DNA from: an uncultured Clostridia bacterium
GTDB lineage: Bacteria; Bacillota; Clostridia; Oscillospirales; Oscillospiraceae
DNA length: 61,576 nt
Direction of reading: 5' to 3'
Assembly: GCA_947307365.1 (NCBI GenBank)
Contig: CAMZIY010000001.1
Coordinates: 1-61,576, forward strand
Positions 25,098-33,067 of this stretch are shown piece by piece; the first letter of the stretch is position 1, and the number at the start of each line of letters is the position of its first letter. A model generated the notes under the pieces. It made no database searches, was not told where the DNA came from, and saw nothing but the letters and a program-made list of their open reading frames with translations. The position numbers and the translations under genes were made by a program.

Positions 25098-26095
25098 ACT
25101 GCCTCAGCTCCTGCAAGGGTGGCCGCCATCACCGCCTTGATGGTATGCATCCGGTTTTCCGCCTCCCGGAACACAACGGACTGCGGCCCCTCAAAGACCT
25201 CGTTGGTCACCTCCATGCTGTCCCGATGGAAACGCTCGCACATTTCCCTGCCGATCGTCGTTTTCTTGTCATGATAAGCGGGCAGGCAATGCATGAATAC
25301 GGCGGTTTCGGGAGCCATATCCATCAGTTCCCGGTTCACCTGATATGGGCCAAGGACCCGGATCCGCTCTTCCCAAACCTCCGTCGGTTCGCCCATGGAG
25401 ACCCAGATATCCGTATAAATCGCATCCGCTTCCTTTACCGCTTCTTTGGGATCGGTACAGAAGCACAGGGTGGCTCCGGTCTCCTCAGCGATCTTCCTGC
25501 ACTGCGCCTGCAGCTCAGGCGCAGGAAAATACCCCTCCGGCGCGCATGCGGTGAAATGCATGCCCATCTTTGCGCAGCCCACCATCAGAGAATTGCCCAT
25601 ATTGAAGCGTGCGTCACCCATATAGGTGAAGTGCAGTCCCTTCAGTTTTCCGAACTGCTCCCGAAGGGTTAGAAAATCCGCCAGGATCTGGGTGGGATGG
25701 AATTCATCCGTCAATCCGTTCCACACGGGCACGGAGGCGTATTCCGCCAGCTCTTCCACAATGCTCTGGCCATAACCCCGGTATTCGATCCCGTCAAACA
25801 TGGTGGAAAGCACCCGAGCCGTGTCCGCAATGCTCTCCTTCCTGCCGATCTGGGAACCGGAGGGGTCCAGATAGGTCACGCCCATGCCCAGATCCCTGGC
25901 CGCCACCTCGAAGCTGCACCGGGTCCGGGTACTGGTTTTTTCAAAGATCAGCGCGATCTGTTTGCCTTCGCAGAGTTTATGGGCAACGCCGCTTTTTTTC
26001 TCCGCTTTCAGCCTGGCTGCCAGATCGATCAGACCGCCGATCTCCTCCGGAGTCAGATCCAGCAGCTTGAGAAAATCTTTTCCTTTCATATCCAT
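25094..26095 (-). CDS. argF: Ornithine carbamoyltransferase
   Basis: Makes citrulline from ornithine and carbamoyl phosphate. The 333-residue protein has the carbamoyl-phosphate motif [17 protein letters not shown] in the second phosphate-binding region, and the ornithine-binding MHCLPAYHD near the C-terminus. The length is usual for the family. GGAG lies 7 bases before the ATG, and argD ends 11 bases upstream. Its neighbours (argD upstream, carA downstream) argue for the anabolic enzyme, not the catabolic arginine deiminase-pathway version; no arcA or arcC is present. Confidence 0.97.
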   Translation of the reverse strand: MDMKGKDFLKLLDLTPEEIGGLIDLAARLKAEKKSGVAHKLCEGKQIALIFEKTSTRTRCSFEVAARDLGMGVTYLDPSGSQIGRKESIADTARVLSTMFDGIEYRGYGQSIVEELAEYASVPVWNGLTDEFHPTQILADFLTLREQFGKLKGLHFTYMGDARFNMGNSLMVGCAKMGMHFTACAPEGYFPAPELQAQCRKIAEETGATLCFCTDPKEAVKEADAIYTDIWVSMGEPTEVWEERIRVLGPYQVNRELMDMAPETAVFMHCLPAYHDKKTTIGREMCERFHRDSMEVTNEVFEGPQSVVFREAENRMHTIKAVMAATLAGAEAV

Positions 26096-26106
26096 CGTCT
26101 TTCTCC

Positions 26107-27270
26107 TTATTCGCCGCAGGCTTCCCGAATGACCTGTACCGCGGCAGAAAGCTGCGCCTCCGGGATGTTCAGCGCCGGCAGCAGCCGCACCTTCGTTTTT
26201 GCGGAGATCACGAGCACGCCCTTTTCCCGGCAGGCTGCGATCACTTCAGCGCAGGGTTTTTCCGTTTCGATGCCCAGCATCAGCCCCAGCCCGGTGATGC
26301 TCTTTACACCAGGTGCTCCCTCCAGGCCTTTCCGGATCAGATCGGATCGCTTCTCCACACCGACCAGGGCGGCGTCGTCAAGCCGGTTCAGAATGCTCAG
26401 CGCCCCCGCGCAGCAGACGGGATTGCCGCCGAAGGTGGAACCGTGACTTCCGGGCGTGAGCACGTCCTTCGCTTTCTCTCCGATCAGGGTCGCGCCCAGG
26501 GGAAGGCCGCCTGCCAATCCCTTTGCGGTGCTGACCACGTCCGGCTGGATGCCGTAATGCATATAACCGTAAAGCTTTCCGCTGCGGCCGTTGCCGATCT
26601 GCACCTCGTCCGCCATGAGCAGGATATCCTTATCCGCCGCCAGTCGGGCTGCAGCTTGTACGAAATCCCGATCCAGCGGGATCACGCCTCCTTCACCCTG
26701 TACGACCTCCATCAGGATGCCGGCGCAGGGATGGGTATTCACCGCCGCCTCCAGGGCGGATATGTCGTTGGCTTCCACATAAAGGAAGCCCTCGGTCAGT
26801 GGAGTGAAATCCTTATGAAATGCTTCCTGCCCCGTGGCGGCCAGCGTGGTCAGAGTTCTTCCGTGGAAGCTGTTGACCAGCGTGACGATATAAAAATGGT
26901 CTTTCCCGTATTTCTCCTGGGCATATTTCCGGGCGACCTTGATGGCGCACTCGTTGGCCTCCGCACCGGAGTTGGAGAAGAACACCTTTTTCATCCCGGT
27001 CCTGGCGCAGAGTTCCTTCGCCAGCAGGATATCCGGCTGGGTATAAAACAGGTTTGAGGTGTGCTGTACCTTGGTCAGCTGATCCGTGACCGCCTTGACC
27101 CATACGGGATCGGAAAAGCCGAAGGTATTCACCGCAATTCCGCCGGAAAGGTCGGTGTAGGCTTTGCCCGCATCATCCCAGACGGTGGAGCCTTCTCCAC
27201 GAACCAGGGTGACGGGAAAACGGGAGTAAGTATTGGCCAGGTAAGTTTTGTCCAGTTCCATCCAGTCCAT
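26107..27270 (-). CDS. argD: Acetylornithine aminotransferase
   Basis: A PLP-dependent class III aminotransferase of 387 residues that converts N-acetylglutamate semialdehyde to N-acetylornithine; the enzyme type can also serve lysine synthesis as succinyl-DAP aminotransferase. Visible are the [20 protein letters not shown] block, [26 protein letters not shown] and the PLP-lysine region [14 protein letters not shown]. The start is set at 27270, where AGGAGG lies 6 bases upstream and 10 bases separate it from argB; the longer frame to 27315 would overlap argB by 35 bases. Confidence 0.95.
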   Translation of the reverse strand: MDWMELDKTYLANTYSRFPVTLVRGEGSTVWDDAGKAYTDLSGGIAVNTFGFSDPVWVKAVTDQLTKVQHTSNLFYTQPDILLAKELCARTGMKKVFFSNSGAEANECAIKVARKYAQEKYGKDHFYIVTLVNSFHGRTLTTLAATGQEAFHKDFTPLTEGFLYVEANDISALEAAVNTHPCAGILMEVVQGEGGVIPLDRDFVQAAARLAADKDILLMADEVQIGNGRSGKLYGYMHYGIQPDVVSTAKGLAGGLPLGATLIGEKAKDVLTPGSHGSTFGGNPVCCAGALSILNRLDDAALVGVEKRSDLIRKGLEGAPGVKSITGLGLMLGIETEKPCAEVIAACREKGVLVISAKTKVRLLPALNIPEAQLSAAVQVIREACGE

Positions 27271-27280
27271 GATATACCTC

Positions 27281-28138
27281 CTAACGGTTGACGAACATGG
27301 TGCCCAGGCCTTCATCGGTCAGGGTCTCGATCAGGATCGCATGGGGAATGCGTCCATCCAGGATAAAGACCTTCTGTACGCCCCAGTGAATGGCGTTGAT
27401 GCAGCATTCCACTTTGGGGATCATACCGCCGTTGATGATCCCCTGCTGCACCAGAGCCGGCGCCTCGCTCACGCCGATCTCGGGGATCAGCGTGGAAGGA
27501 TCGTCTTTATCCCGCAGGATGCCGCAGATATCCGTCATGGAGATCAGGCATTCCGCACGCAGTGCGCCGGCGATCTTCGCTGCCGCCGTATCCGCATTGA
27601 TGTTGTAGACGTTTCCCTCATTGTCGCAGCCCAGGGTGGAGACCACAGGGATGTAACCGCGATCCAGCATATCCAGCAGGGGCTGAACGTTCACGCTGGT
27701 GATCTCGCCCACGTAGCCCAGTTCGGGATCCCGGATCGTGGCTTCGATCAGATGCCCGTCCATGCCGGACAGACCGATGGCCTTTCCGCCTTTGTTCTGG
27801 ATGAGATTCACCAGGCTCTTATTGACCTTGCCGGCAAGCACCATCTGAACGATCTCCACCGTTTCCTGATCGGTGACCCGAAGGCCGTTGACAAATCGGC
27901 TCTCTTTCCCCACCCGGCGAAGCATTTCCGTGATCTCCGGACCGCCGCCGTGGACAAGGACTACCTTTACCCCGATGAGATTCAGCAGGACGATATCCCG
28001 CATGACGGAATCTTTCTTTTCCTCATCGATCATGGCATTCCCGCCGTATTTGATAACAGCGATCTTGCCGGTATACTCCTGAATATACGGCAGCGCTTCC
28101 ACCAGGATGGAGGCCCGCTGCGCATTGGTGATATCCAT
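27281..28138 (-). CDS. argB: Acetylglutamate kinase
   Basis: Phosphorylates N-acetylglutamate, the second step of the acetylated ornithine route. The 285-residue amino acid kinase has IAVIKYGGNAM and LVHGGGPEI in the nucleotide-binding N-terminal half, NINADTAAAKIAGAL and a late GGMIPKVECC. It lacks any extra DUF619/NAT domain. Many such enzymes of the hexameric type are feedback-inhibited by arginine through an extra N-terminal helix; residues 1-20 (a predicted helix before GKIAVIKYGG) are compatible with that form. It sits 14 bases downstream of argJ. Confidence 0.96.
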   Translation of the reverse strand: MDITNAQRASILVEALPYIQEYTGKIAVIKYGGNAMIDEEKKDSVMRDIVLLNLIGVKVVLVHGGGPEITEMLRRVGKESRFVNGLRVTDQETVEIVQMVLAGKVNKSLVNLIQNKGGKAIGLSGMDGHLIEATIRDPELGYVGEITSVNVQPLLDMLDRGYIPVVSTLGCDNEGNVYNINADTAAAKIAGALRAECLISMTDICGILRDKDDPSTLIPEIGVSEAPALVQQGIINGGMIPKVECCINAIHWGVQKVFILDGRIPHAILIETLTDEGLGTMFVNR

Positions 28139-28152
28139 ATCGATCCCTCCTC

Positions 28153-29406
28153 TCAGGTCCTGTAATCCCCGTTGATCTTCACATAGTCATAGGTCAGGTC
28201 GCAGCCCCAGGCGGTTGCCGACTCCTCGCCCATATGCATATCGGAAAGGAAACGCACCTTATCCTCAGAGAGGATGCGCAGGGCCAGTTCTTCGTCAAAG
28301 GGCAAGACCGCGCCGTCCTTGCAGAAGACGACCTCCCCGTTTTCGCCGATCATGCGGATCTCGGTCCGCTCGGGGTCAAAAGCCGGTCCCGCATAGCCCA
28401 AGGCACAGAGTATCCGCCCGCAGTTCGCATCTTTGCCGAATACCATCGCCTTTACCAGGCTGGAAGAGACGACCGACCGCGCCAGCACCCGGGCATTCTC
28501 CTTCGTATCCATATGGACTACGGCAGACTCGATGAGCTTCGTAGCCCCTTCGCCGTCTGCGGCCATCTTCATGGCGAGCTCCCGGCAGACGGAATAGAGG
28601 GCTTCTGCAAACACGCGGCAGTTCTCATCCTCCGCCGCGATGGGCTTGTTGTCGGCCATCCCGTTTGCAAGAACCAGAAGGGTGTCGTTGGTGGAGGTAT
28701 CCCCGTCTACCGAGATCATATTGAAGGTATCGGCAACGATCCCGCTGACCAGCTTCTGCAGCAGGGATTTCTCTATCGCGCAGTCGGTGGTGATGTAAGC
28801 CAGCATCGTGCACATGTTGGGGTGGATCATGCCGGAGCCCTTGCTCATTCCTCCAATGGTCACCGGTACAAAACCCGTGCCGTCGGCGTTCGGCAGTTCG
28901 ATCACCACAGCGGTCTCCTTGTTCACCGTGTCGGTGGTCATAATGGCCCTGCTGGCTTCGGTCCCCTTCTCCAGACTGCAGCCCAGATCGTCTGCCAGCA
29001 GACCGACGCCCTTTTCGATCCGCTCCAGAGGGATCTGCATGCCGATGACTCCGGTGGAGCCCAGCAGGACGGAGCGGGCCGGAATATTCAGCCGTTCCTT
29101 CACGGCCTCGGCTGTCTTTTCGCAGATGCGCATACCCTCTGCGCCGGTTCCGGCATTGGCGATGCCGGAATTGACCACCACGGCCCGCACCGTCTGTTCG
29201 CTCTGTACGATTTCCCGGTCCCACAGGACCGGCGCGGCTTTCACCACGTTGCTGGTAAAAGTGCCCGCTGCGGTACAAGGTGCGTCGGAACAGATCATCG
29301 CCATGTCGGTCCGGTCCCGATATTTGATCCCCGCCTTGCAGGATGCGGCGGAGAAGCCCTTGGCAGCCGTCACGCCGCCGGGAATCTTACGTATTTCCAT
29401 TTTCAT
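28153..29406 (-). CDS. argJ: Bifunctional glutamate N-acetyltransferase/ornithine acetyltransferase
   Basis: Recycles the acetyl group from N-acetylornithine to glutamate, making the acetylated cycle self-sustaining. The 417-residue precursor self-cleaves before a Thr nucleophile. Here the site reads HPNMCTML, with Cys in place of the common Ala just before the catalytic Thr (about residue 200); the Thr is intact. The start is ambiguous: GTG 29409, ATG 29406 and ATG 29400 are all in frame, each overlapping the GNAT gene, with AGGTGA nearby. I chose ATG 29406. The C-terminal TYDYVKINGDYRT is typical. Confidence 0.95.
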   Translation of the reverse strand: MKMEIRKIPGGVTAAKGFSAASCKAGIKYRDRTDMAMICSDAPCTAAGTFTSNVVKAAPVLWDREIVQSEQTVRAVVVNSGIANAGTGAEGMRICEKTAEAVKERLNIPARSVLLGSTGVIGMQIPLERIEKGVGLLADDLGCSLEKGTEASRAIMTTDTVNKETAVVIELPNADGTGFVPVTIGGMSKGSGMIHPNMCTMLAYITTDCAIEKSLLQKLVSGIVADTFNMISVDGDTSTNDTLLVLANGMADNKPIAAEDENCRVFAEALYSVCRELAMKMAADGEGATKLIESAVVHMDTKENARVLARSVVSSSLVKAMVFGKDANCGRILCALGYAGPAFDPERTEIRMIGENGEVVFCKDGAVLPFDEELALRILSEDKVRFLSDMHMGEESATAWGCDLTYDYVKINGDYRT

Positions 29407-29860
29407 CACCTATAAACTGAGTAATATTGTTTTCATTCAAAACGAATTCATAGTAGTTTGCGTCAACCTGTGTCCAGCCGATGTTCCTCCAGAAGGCATT
29501 GCCCACGTCGTTGCGGCGGAATGCGATCAGGGAGACCTTGTTGATCCCCATTCTGCTCAGCTCCCGCATGCAGTAAGCCACCATCAGGGTGCCGATTCTG
29601 TGACGCCGCCAGGGCTTTGCCACGCACACGTGGTACAGCGCGCCCTGCCGGCCGTCAGACCCGCAGAGGATGGAGCCCACGATGCGCCCGTCCACCTTGG
29701 CGACCACGCTGGTGGTCGGGTTGCGCCGGATAAAGCGTTCGATATCCTCACGGGAGTCATCCAGCGTACGGATCCCGAAGCCGGAGATCGTCATCCAGAG
29801 AGCCCGGACCTCATCGTAATCCGCAATGGTCATCGGCTCCATCTGTACTTCGCTCATCAT
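29387..29860 (-). CDS. GNAT-family N-acetyltransferase within the arginine operon
   Basis: A 157-residue single-domain GNAT protein. The acetyl-CoA site is the VCVAKPWRRHRIGTLMV block (Q/RxxGxG/A type, here RRHRIG), and the C-terminal half has NAFWRNIGW, the usual aromatic end. It overlaps argJ by about 20 bases and starts 5 bases after argC ends, so it is an integral part of the operon. Neither argA nor an ArgA-fused ArgB or ArgH is present in the window. The obvious hypothesis is that it is a short N-acetylglutamate synthase that primes the ArgJ cycle; the alternative is acetylation of some other substrate. The sequence alone cannot decide. Confidence 0.85.
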   Translation of the reverse strand: MMSEVQMEPMTIADYDEVRALWMTISGFGIRTLDDSREDIERFIRRNPTTSVVAKVDGRIVGSILCGSDGRQGALYHVCVAKPWRRHRIGTLMVAYCMRELSRMGINKVSLIAFRRNDVGNAFWRNIGWTQVDANYYEFVLNENNITQFIGDENGNT

Positions 29861-29864
29861 GATC

Positions 29865-30797
29865 TCAGATCACCAGCCCGCATGTTTCGTCGACCCCAAG
29901 AGTAAGGTTCATATTCTGAATGGCCGCGCCGGATGCGCCCTTGCCCAGATTGTCATAGATCGCCGTAAGCAGAATCCGTTCCTCGTTCCCGCTTACGGAA
30001 ACCGCCATGCAGTCCTTCCCGGTGAACAGATTCGAGGCCAGGAATCCTCCTTCCTCCATTGTCTCCAGATAAAAGAGGACCGGGCCTTTGTATTTTTTCG
30101 CATAAACTGCCCGGATGTCATCCGGACCGGCGCCATTCTGCAGTTGGCTGCGGAACAGGGGAACAGTGACTTCCATGCCGCTGTAGAAATCCGCCACGAT
30201 GGGGCAGAAGACGGGAAACTCCGTCAGACCTGTGATATGACGCATTTCTTTCAAATGCTTATGCTGCTGCGTCAGGCCGTACTGCCGGGGAGAATCCAAG
30301 TGCGGATCGCGTCCCTCCCGGGTGTAATCGGCGATCATGCTTTTTCCGCCGCCGCTGTATCCTGTAAGGGAGTGGCAGGTCAGAAGCGCATCCGGCGCCA
30401 GGATGCCCGCTTCCACCAAAGGCCAGACCAGGGCAATAAAGCCGCTGGCATGGCACCCGGGAACGGCGATGCGTTTTGAATGGGTGATCGCTTCTTTTCG
30501 CTCCTCGCTGAGCTCCGGGAAGCCATAGCACCAGCCCTCCGCAGTCCGATGGGCGGTGGAGGTATCCAGAACGATGGCCTCCGTCTGATCGATCTGCGAT
30601 TCCGCCTCAATGGCAGCGGCATCCGGCAGGCATAAAAATACCACGTCCGCCTGCTTCATGGCCTGCAGTCGGCACTCCGGATCCTTTCGCTGTTCATCCG
30701 GCAAAGTCAAGATCTCCAGATCGCTCCTGGCATTCAGCCGGTCATGGATGCGCAGGCCGGTCGTTCCGGCGCTGCCATCGATGAACACCTTCTTCAT
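29865..30797 (-). CDS. argC: N-acetyl-gamma-glutamyl-phosphate reductase, type 2
   Basis: The 310-residue NADPH-dependent reductase for the third step of ornithine synthesis. It begins KKVFIDGSAGTTGLRIHDRL and carries the catalytic Cys in VPGCHASGF, the hallmark of the shorter type 2 ArgC (type 1 has GCYPT). The start at 30797 is chosen because GGAG lies 10 bases upstream; the 27-residue longer frame would begin inside the promoter. It is the first gene of the eight-gene arginine operon. The leader holds a consensus promoter and three ARG-box-like repeats. Confidence 0.95.
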   Translation of the reverse strand: MKKVFIDGSAGTTGLRIHDRLNARSDLEILTLPDEQRKDPECRLQAMKQADVVFLCLPDAAAIEAESQIDQTEAIVLDTSTAHRTAEGWCYGFPELSEERKEAITHSKRIAVPGCHASGFIALVWPLVEAGILAPDALLTCHSLTGYSGGGKSMIADYTREGRDPHLDSPRQYGLTQQHKHLKEMRHITGLTEFPVFCPIVADFYSGMEVTVPLFRSQLQNGAGPDDIRAVYAKKYKGPVLFYLETMEEGGFLASNLFTGKDCMAVSVSGNEERILLTAIYDNLGKGASGAAIQNMNLTLGVDETCGLVI

Positions 30798-30822
30798 CGT
30801 CATCACACTCCGCTCCCATGTC

Positions 30823-30901
30823 CTTGCATATAGTTTCATTGATTCTGCGATTATATTCATTATTTTCGGATATGTCAAGCCCTATCCGAAATATTATTCA
30901 T
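30823..30901 (-). promoter_or_regulatory. Three ARG-box-like operators (ArgR/AhrC)
   Basis: Three 17-base sites on the minus strand start with ATGAA and resemble the Bacillus ARG box (ATGAATAAAAATKCAAK): 30901-30885 ATGAATAATATTTCGGA (12/17), 30860-30844 ATGAATATAATCGCAGA (12/17) and 30839-30823 ATGAAACTATATGCAAG (13/17). The first lies upstream of the -35, the second covers the -10, the third lies in the leader. This suggests arginine repression of the whole operon by an ArgR/AhrC hexamer encoded elsewhere. Confidence 0.65.
30850..30878 (-). promoter_or_regulatory. Consensus sigmaA promoter of the arginine operon
   Basis: Minus strand TTGACA (30878-30873), a 17-base spacer and TATAAT (30855-30850): a perfect match in both hexamers, about 53 bases before the argC start. 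Confidence 0.9.
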
Positions 30902-30997
30902 AATTTTGCGTTTTCATCGCATATATTCCCTTTCCCGATCCTTTGGGGCGTCCTGATCGCGCAGAAATGCTTGACCGGCAGCGCCGGCAAAGCTTCC

Positions 30998-31025
30998 AGG
31001 GGCCTCCGGCTGCCCGGAAGCCCCT
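30998..31025 (-). terminator. Hairpin after the ferredoxin gene
   Basis: GC-rich stem AGGGGC-TTCCGG / CCGGAG-GCCCCT with a GCAG loop, 14 bases after the ferredoxin stop. The following TGGAAGCTTTG is a weak T-tract, so termination may be partial. Confidence 0.5.
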
Positions 31026-31039
31026 GCTGGATGCAATGT

Positions 31040-31243
31040 TCATGTTTCTTCCCGAACGACCCTTAAGGCGCCATGCAGGCATGCTCCTGCGCACCGAAAG
31101 CAGCGGATACAGCGCCGGATCTCATAACTCAGGTTTCCCGCTTCATCCACGCCCAGTGCATTCTGCGGGCAGATCGCGATACAGCCGAAACAATGGCGGC
31201 ACCGCGCGGCGTCCCAGCTCAGGAATACGGTTTCCCGACCCAT
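31040..31243 (-). CDS. Small 2[4Fe-4S] ferredoxin-like protein
   Basis: A 67-residue protein with two cluster motifs: CRHCFGCIAICP and CIRCFRCAGAC. The second lacks the usual Pro after the last Cys (LHG follows). It would bind two 4Fe-4S clusters and carry electrons in the cytoplasm. The ATG follows AAGGAG. It sits 74 bases downstream of the URO-D family gene and behind that gene's strong terminator, so it is probably separately transcribed or expressed by leakage. An electron-donor role for reductive activation of a corrinoid protein would suit the neighbouring gene but is speculative. Confidence 0.85.
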   Translation of the reverse strand: MGRETVFLSWDAARCRHCFGCIAICPQNALGVDEAGNLSYEIRRCIRCFRCAGACLHGALRVVREET

Positions 31244-31261
31244 AGGTCTCCTTTCCGATAG

Positions 31262-31294
31262 GAAAAAGCCGTCTGCGGTCTGACCGCAGACGGC
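31262..31294 (-). terminator. Terminator after the URO-D family gene
   Basis: Perfect 12-bp stem GCCGTCTGCGGT / ACCGCAGACGGC with a 3-base loop; TTTTTCC follows on the minus strand. Confidence 0.93.
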
Positions 31295-31317
31295 GAGTCT
31301 GCTTGCTGTCCGGCCGA

Positions 31318-32409
31318 TCAGGCCAGCGCGATGCGGCTGTACTTATAGATCGCCTTGGTAAAGCGGGGATCGCCGAAGAAGGAGGAAACCACAAAGGGCT
31401 TCTCCGCAAAGTCGGCGGCGTATTTCTGCACGAAGGCGTCGGCGGCAGCCTCCACGTCCGCGTCGCTGGCATCGGGGCCCAGCGCCGGAGGCGCGATGGA
31501 GAACATGATCTTATCGCCGTACTTATCCCGGAGCATATTGACGTCGTTCATGGTCTGCGGATACCACATATCCACGCCGGCATAGATCATGGCGGGAACA
31601 AGGAGTTCATTCTTGCCGCAGCAATGCTGCTGGAACCACATGCCCTTGGAATGGCAGTAATCCGCGATGCGCTTGATGTAGGGAGCGACCATCTCCAAGC
31701 ACACATCCAGGGAGAAGAAGGGGGCGCGCTGGCTGCCCCAGTCGTCGTGGAAGACGATGCCGTCCAGCTTCAGGATGTCCAGGTAATGGTCGATCATGCT
31801 CTCATACATCTCGCAGAGCTTGGTGAAGAGGGCATGGACCGCGTCCTGCTGTTCCTCGTCGATCAGCGCCAGAGCGGCGTTCTCGAAATCCATAAAGCTG
31901 ATGAGGCGCTCGAAAATGCCGTTCTGGAAGGTGACGTGCAGGCTGCGGGTGGACTCGTTCAGCACGCTGTTCAGCCGACGGCACTCATCCCAGTCCAGAG
32001 CGTCGATATCCGGGAATTTGATGACTTCAGGCCAATCGTTGGCATCCAGAAGGGTGGGATTGCCGGGCTGCACCATGCTGCCGCCCACGGTGGGGACATA
32101 GACCCAGTCGATGCCGAACAGGTCCTTCCCGCCCTTTTCCTCATCCTTGTAGGGAGGGCCCATGTCCATGACCTCTGCCCGGGCGACGTGGTCCAGGTTG
32201 GTCCGGGATTCCAGGTTGCAGAAATCGGAGGAGCTGGGGAACCAAAGGGGCTTTTCTCTCTTGACGCAAAGCGCCAGATTCTCCTTTGGCGTGATGGGGG
32301 TGTTGTACTTGGGTACGCTGCGGCCAAAGAACCTCCCGCCGAAGGAGGTGGTGTTGATGTGTTCGCCTATGACCTTGAACTCATCTTCGGAAAAGGGTAC
32401 TCTGTTCAT
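31318..32409 (-). CDS. Uroporphyrinogen decarboxylase (URO-D) family methyltransferase-like protein
   Basis: A 363-residue TIM-barrel protein of the URO-D superfamily, of the kind annotated as MtaA/CmuA-like corrinoid methyltransferases. Features are GIDWVYVPTVGGSM, DGIVFHDDWGSQRAPF and the CHSKGMWFQQHCCGKN segment, whose His-Cys-Cys matches the position of the zinc site in MtaA-type enzymes. True haem-pathway HemE is unlikely: the N-terminal arginine-rich substrate motif is missing. Substrate and methyl acceptor are unknown, and no corrinoid protein or reactivase is adjacent. The start at 32409 has GGAGG 7 bases upstream; a longer frame to 32445 covers the leader. It has its own promoter and terminator. 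Confidence 0.85.
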   Translation of the reverse strand: MNRVPFSEDEFKVIGEHINTTSFGGRFFGRSVPKYNTPITPKENLALCVKREKPLWFPSSSDFCNLESRTNLDHVARAEVMDMGPPYKDEEKGGKDLFGIDWVYVPTVGGSMVQPGNPTLLDANDWPEVIKFPDIDALDWDECRRLNSVLNESTRSLHVTFQNGIFERLISFMDFENAALALIDEEQQDAVHALFTKLCEMYESMIDHYLDILKLDGIVFHDDWGSQRAPFFSLDVCLEMVAPYIKRIADYCHSKGMWFQQHCCGKNELLVPAMIYAGVDMWYPQTMNDVNMLRDKYGDKIMFSIAPPALGPDASDADVEAAADAFVQKYAADFAEKPFVVSSFFGDPRFTKAIYKYSRIALA

Positions 32410-32458
32410 GTTCAACCTCCAAGATATGTATTCCTTCTTGCACAAATTTTGATATTTT

Positions 32459-32487
32459 ATTTTACCTTATCTGTTTGCCCTTTTCAA
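32459..32487 (-). promoter_or_regulatory. Promoter of the URO-D family gene
   Basis: Minus strand TTGAAA, 17-base spacer, TAAAAT, 50 bases before the start codon at 32409. Confidence 0.6.
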
Positions 32488-32515
32488 CCGCTTTCGTAAA
32501 ATTCCTCTCATCCGT

Positions 32516-32544
32516 TTGACAAAGGCAGTCCGCTATGCTAAACT
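32516..32544 (+). promoter_or_regulatory. Promoter of the tRNA-Ser gene
   Basis: TTGACA, 17-base spacer, TAAACT, 50 bases before the mature tRNA. Confidence 0.65.
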
Positions 32545-32594
32545 CCATTTGCTTCGATCCGCAGGCGCCGCGTCTGCGGCGGAGCTTAAGATCC

Positions 32595-32683
32595 GGAGGG
32601 TTACCGAAGCGGTCATAACGGGGCGGTCTTGAAAACCGTTAGGGGGAAACTCCACGCGGGTTCGAATCCTGCACCCTCCGCCA
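32595..32683 (+). tRNA. tRNA-Ser (anticodon TGA)
   Basis: An 89-base class II tRNA with encoded CCA. GGAGGG pairs with CCCTCC, the anticodon stem CGGTC..GACCG-like arm holds the loop CTTGAAA with anticodon TGA (reads UCA serine codons), a long variable arm GGGGGAAACTCC follows, and the T arm contains GGTTCGAATCC. A single gene, not part of a cluster. Confidence 0.95.
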
Positions 32684-32719
32684 TGCAAAAGGCACTTGCG
32701 AAAGCAAGTGCCTTTTGCA
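32684..32719 (+). terminator. Terminator directly after tRNA-Ser
   Basis: A perfect 16-bp stem TGCAAAAGGCACTTGC / GCAAGTGCCTTTTGCA with a GAAA tetraloop begins one base after CCA. The run of T is inside the stem's 3' arm. Confidence 0.88.
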
Positions 32720-32849
32720 ATGATGTGCGCTGCGCGCATGATGTGTACCTGCTGGCACATGAGGGCAAACATCACATCATTGCGGACGAAGCGACGCAAC
32801 ATCATTTCGGAGCAAAGCGAAGAAACATCATCAGGCGCATTGCGCCGAC
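32720..32849. repeat. Inverted ATGATGT repeat array with short GC hairpins
   Basis: ATGATGT occurs at 32720 and 32738, and its complement ACATCAT at 32774, 32799 and 32825. The copies are separated by small palindromic segments: GCGCTGCGCGC, TGCGGACGAAGCGACGCA, TTCGGAGCAAAGCGAA and finally GGCGCATTGCGCC. The whole block can fold back on itself. It has no coding character and looks like a dispersed, hairpin-rich intergenic element. The rest of the gap (32850-33018) shows nothing I can identify. Confidence 0.6.
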
Positions 32850-33018
32850 GTCTTCCATCCCTTCGAGAGTTCGAATCCATCTGTTATAAACGGGAATTCA
32901 TCTTTCCATACTTAAAAATCCGGAAGTGAATACAGGCAGCAGAACAAGAAAAGCGGCGTCTTCTGGAAAAGTCCGTTAACTACGAAAATCCGAACGCCGC
33001 AAGTTCACTCTGAATCTC

Positions 33019-33045
33019 AAAATCCCGGGAGCAATGCTCCCGGGA
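33019..33045 (-). terminator. Terminator after the O-antigen-ligase-like gene
   Basis: Perfect 10-bp stem TCCCGGGAGC / GCTCCCGGGA with a 3-base loop, 22 bases after the stop, followed by TTTTG on the minus strand. Confidence 0.85.
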
Positions 33046-33067
33046 CTATTTTCGACAGGTTCAGAGC

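Noticed and set aside
31318..32409. Haem-pathway uroporphyrinogen decarboxylase (hemE)
   Set aside because: The arginine-rich HemE N-terminal substrate motif is missing and a His-Cys-Cys metal site typical of corrinoid methyltransferases is present; no haem genes adjoin.
32595..32880. A phage or island attachment site formed by tRNA-Ser and a second GTTCGAATCC at about 32870
   Set aside because: The match is only the universal T-arm decamer, and there is no integrase or island gene in the window.
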